From an uncultured Eubacteriales bacterium (GTDB lineage Bacteria; Bacillota; Clostridia; Oscillospirales; QAMX01): a stretch of DNA of 5,211 nt. Below are positions 5,183-5,211 of this stretch, in pieces (position 1 is the first letter of the stretch; each line of letters opens with the position of its first letter). A model generated the notes under the pieces. It searched no databases. It was not told where the DNA came from and was given only the letters and a program-made list of their open reading frames with translations. A program made the translations under genes and the position numbers. The stretch is from assembly GCA_905205975.1 (NCBI GenBank), contig CAJLFQ010000098.1:1-5211 (forward strand), in the 5' to 3' direction.

Positions 5183-5211
5183 CAAACGAGCGCTCCGAAC
5201 GACTGTTAGTC

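Noticed and set aside
4986..5183. A 65-residue minus-strand open frame beginning MVGVTGIEPAKSW, antisense to the tRNA
   Set aside because: It is the reverse complement of tRNA-Pro read as protein. This VTGIEPA type of frame is a well-known spurious annotation over tRNA genes. The cloverleaf and its promoter explain the sequence.

Overview
The window looks like ordinary chromosome from a moderately GC-rich member of the Bacillota, most plausibly a gut clostridial lineage such as the Oscillospirales. The grounds are a single-chain alpha2-type glycyl-tRNA synthetase, AAAGGA-type ribosome binding sites, near-consensus sigma-A promoters (TTGACA/TATAAT with 16-17 bp spacers) and a tRNA-Pro with an encoded CCA. 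The taxonomic placement is inference from protein and signal style, not from a database match.

Layout, left to right. Positions 1-30 are the right half of a GC-rich terminator hairpin cut by the window edge. Four genes then lie on the minus strand. In transcription order (right to left) they are a NUDIX hydrolase (3966-3484), glycine--tRNA ligase (3236-1845), a short-chain dehydrogenase/reductase (1681-890) and an endonuclease/exonuclease/phosphatase (EEP) family hydrolase (840-55). The plus strand carries a hexapeptide-repeat O-acetyltransferase of the maltose/galactoside acetyltransferase group (4227-4862) and a tRNA-Pro(UGG) gene (5108-5182).

Transcription. Four promoters can be read directly: one each for the NUDIX gene, glyS, the acetyltransferase and the tRNA. 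The NUDIX and acetyltransferase genes are divergent from a shared 260-bp region. glyS has its own strong promoter and a leader of about 100 nt with two small hairpins but no T-box. Between glyS and the dehydrogenase is a strong two-way hairpin that probably terminates glyS. I see no convincing promoter for the dehydrogenase/EEP pair, which are 49 bp apart and probably co-transcribed, so they may depend partly on read-through from glyS. The acetyltransferase ends at a clear intrinsic terminator, followed by a gene-free but structure-rich stretch before the tRNA promoter.

How the genes work together. They do not form one recognisable pathway. glyS and tRNA-Pro are translation genes. The other four are single-gene metabolic or housekeeping enzymes whose substrates cannot be read from sequence. 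I found no mobile element, CRISPR array, toxin-antitoxin pair or defence system, and no new biological system. The points worth a second look are regulatory: the glyS leader, the G-free RNA segment before the glyS terminator, and the hairpin cluster at 4925-5024.
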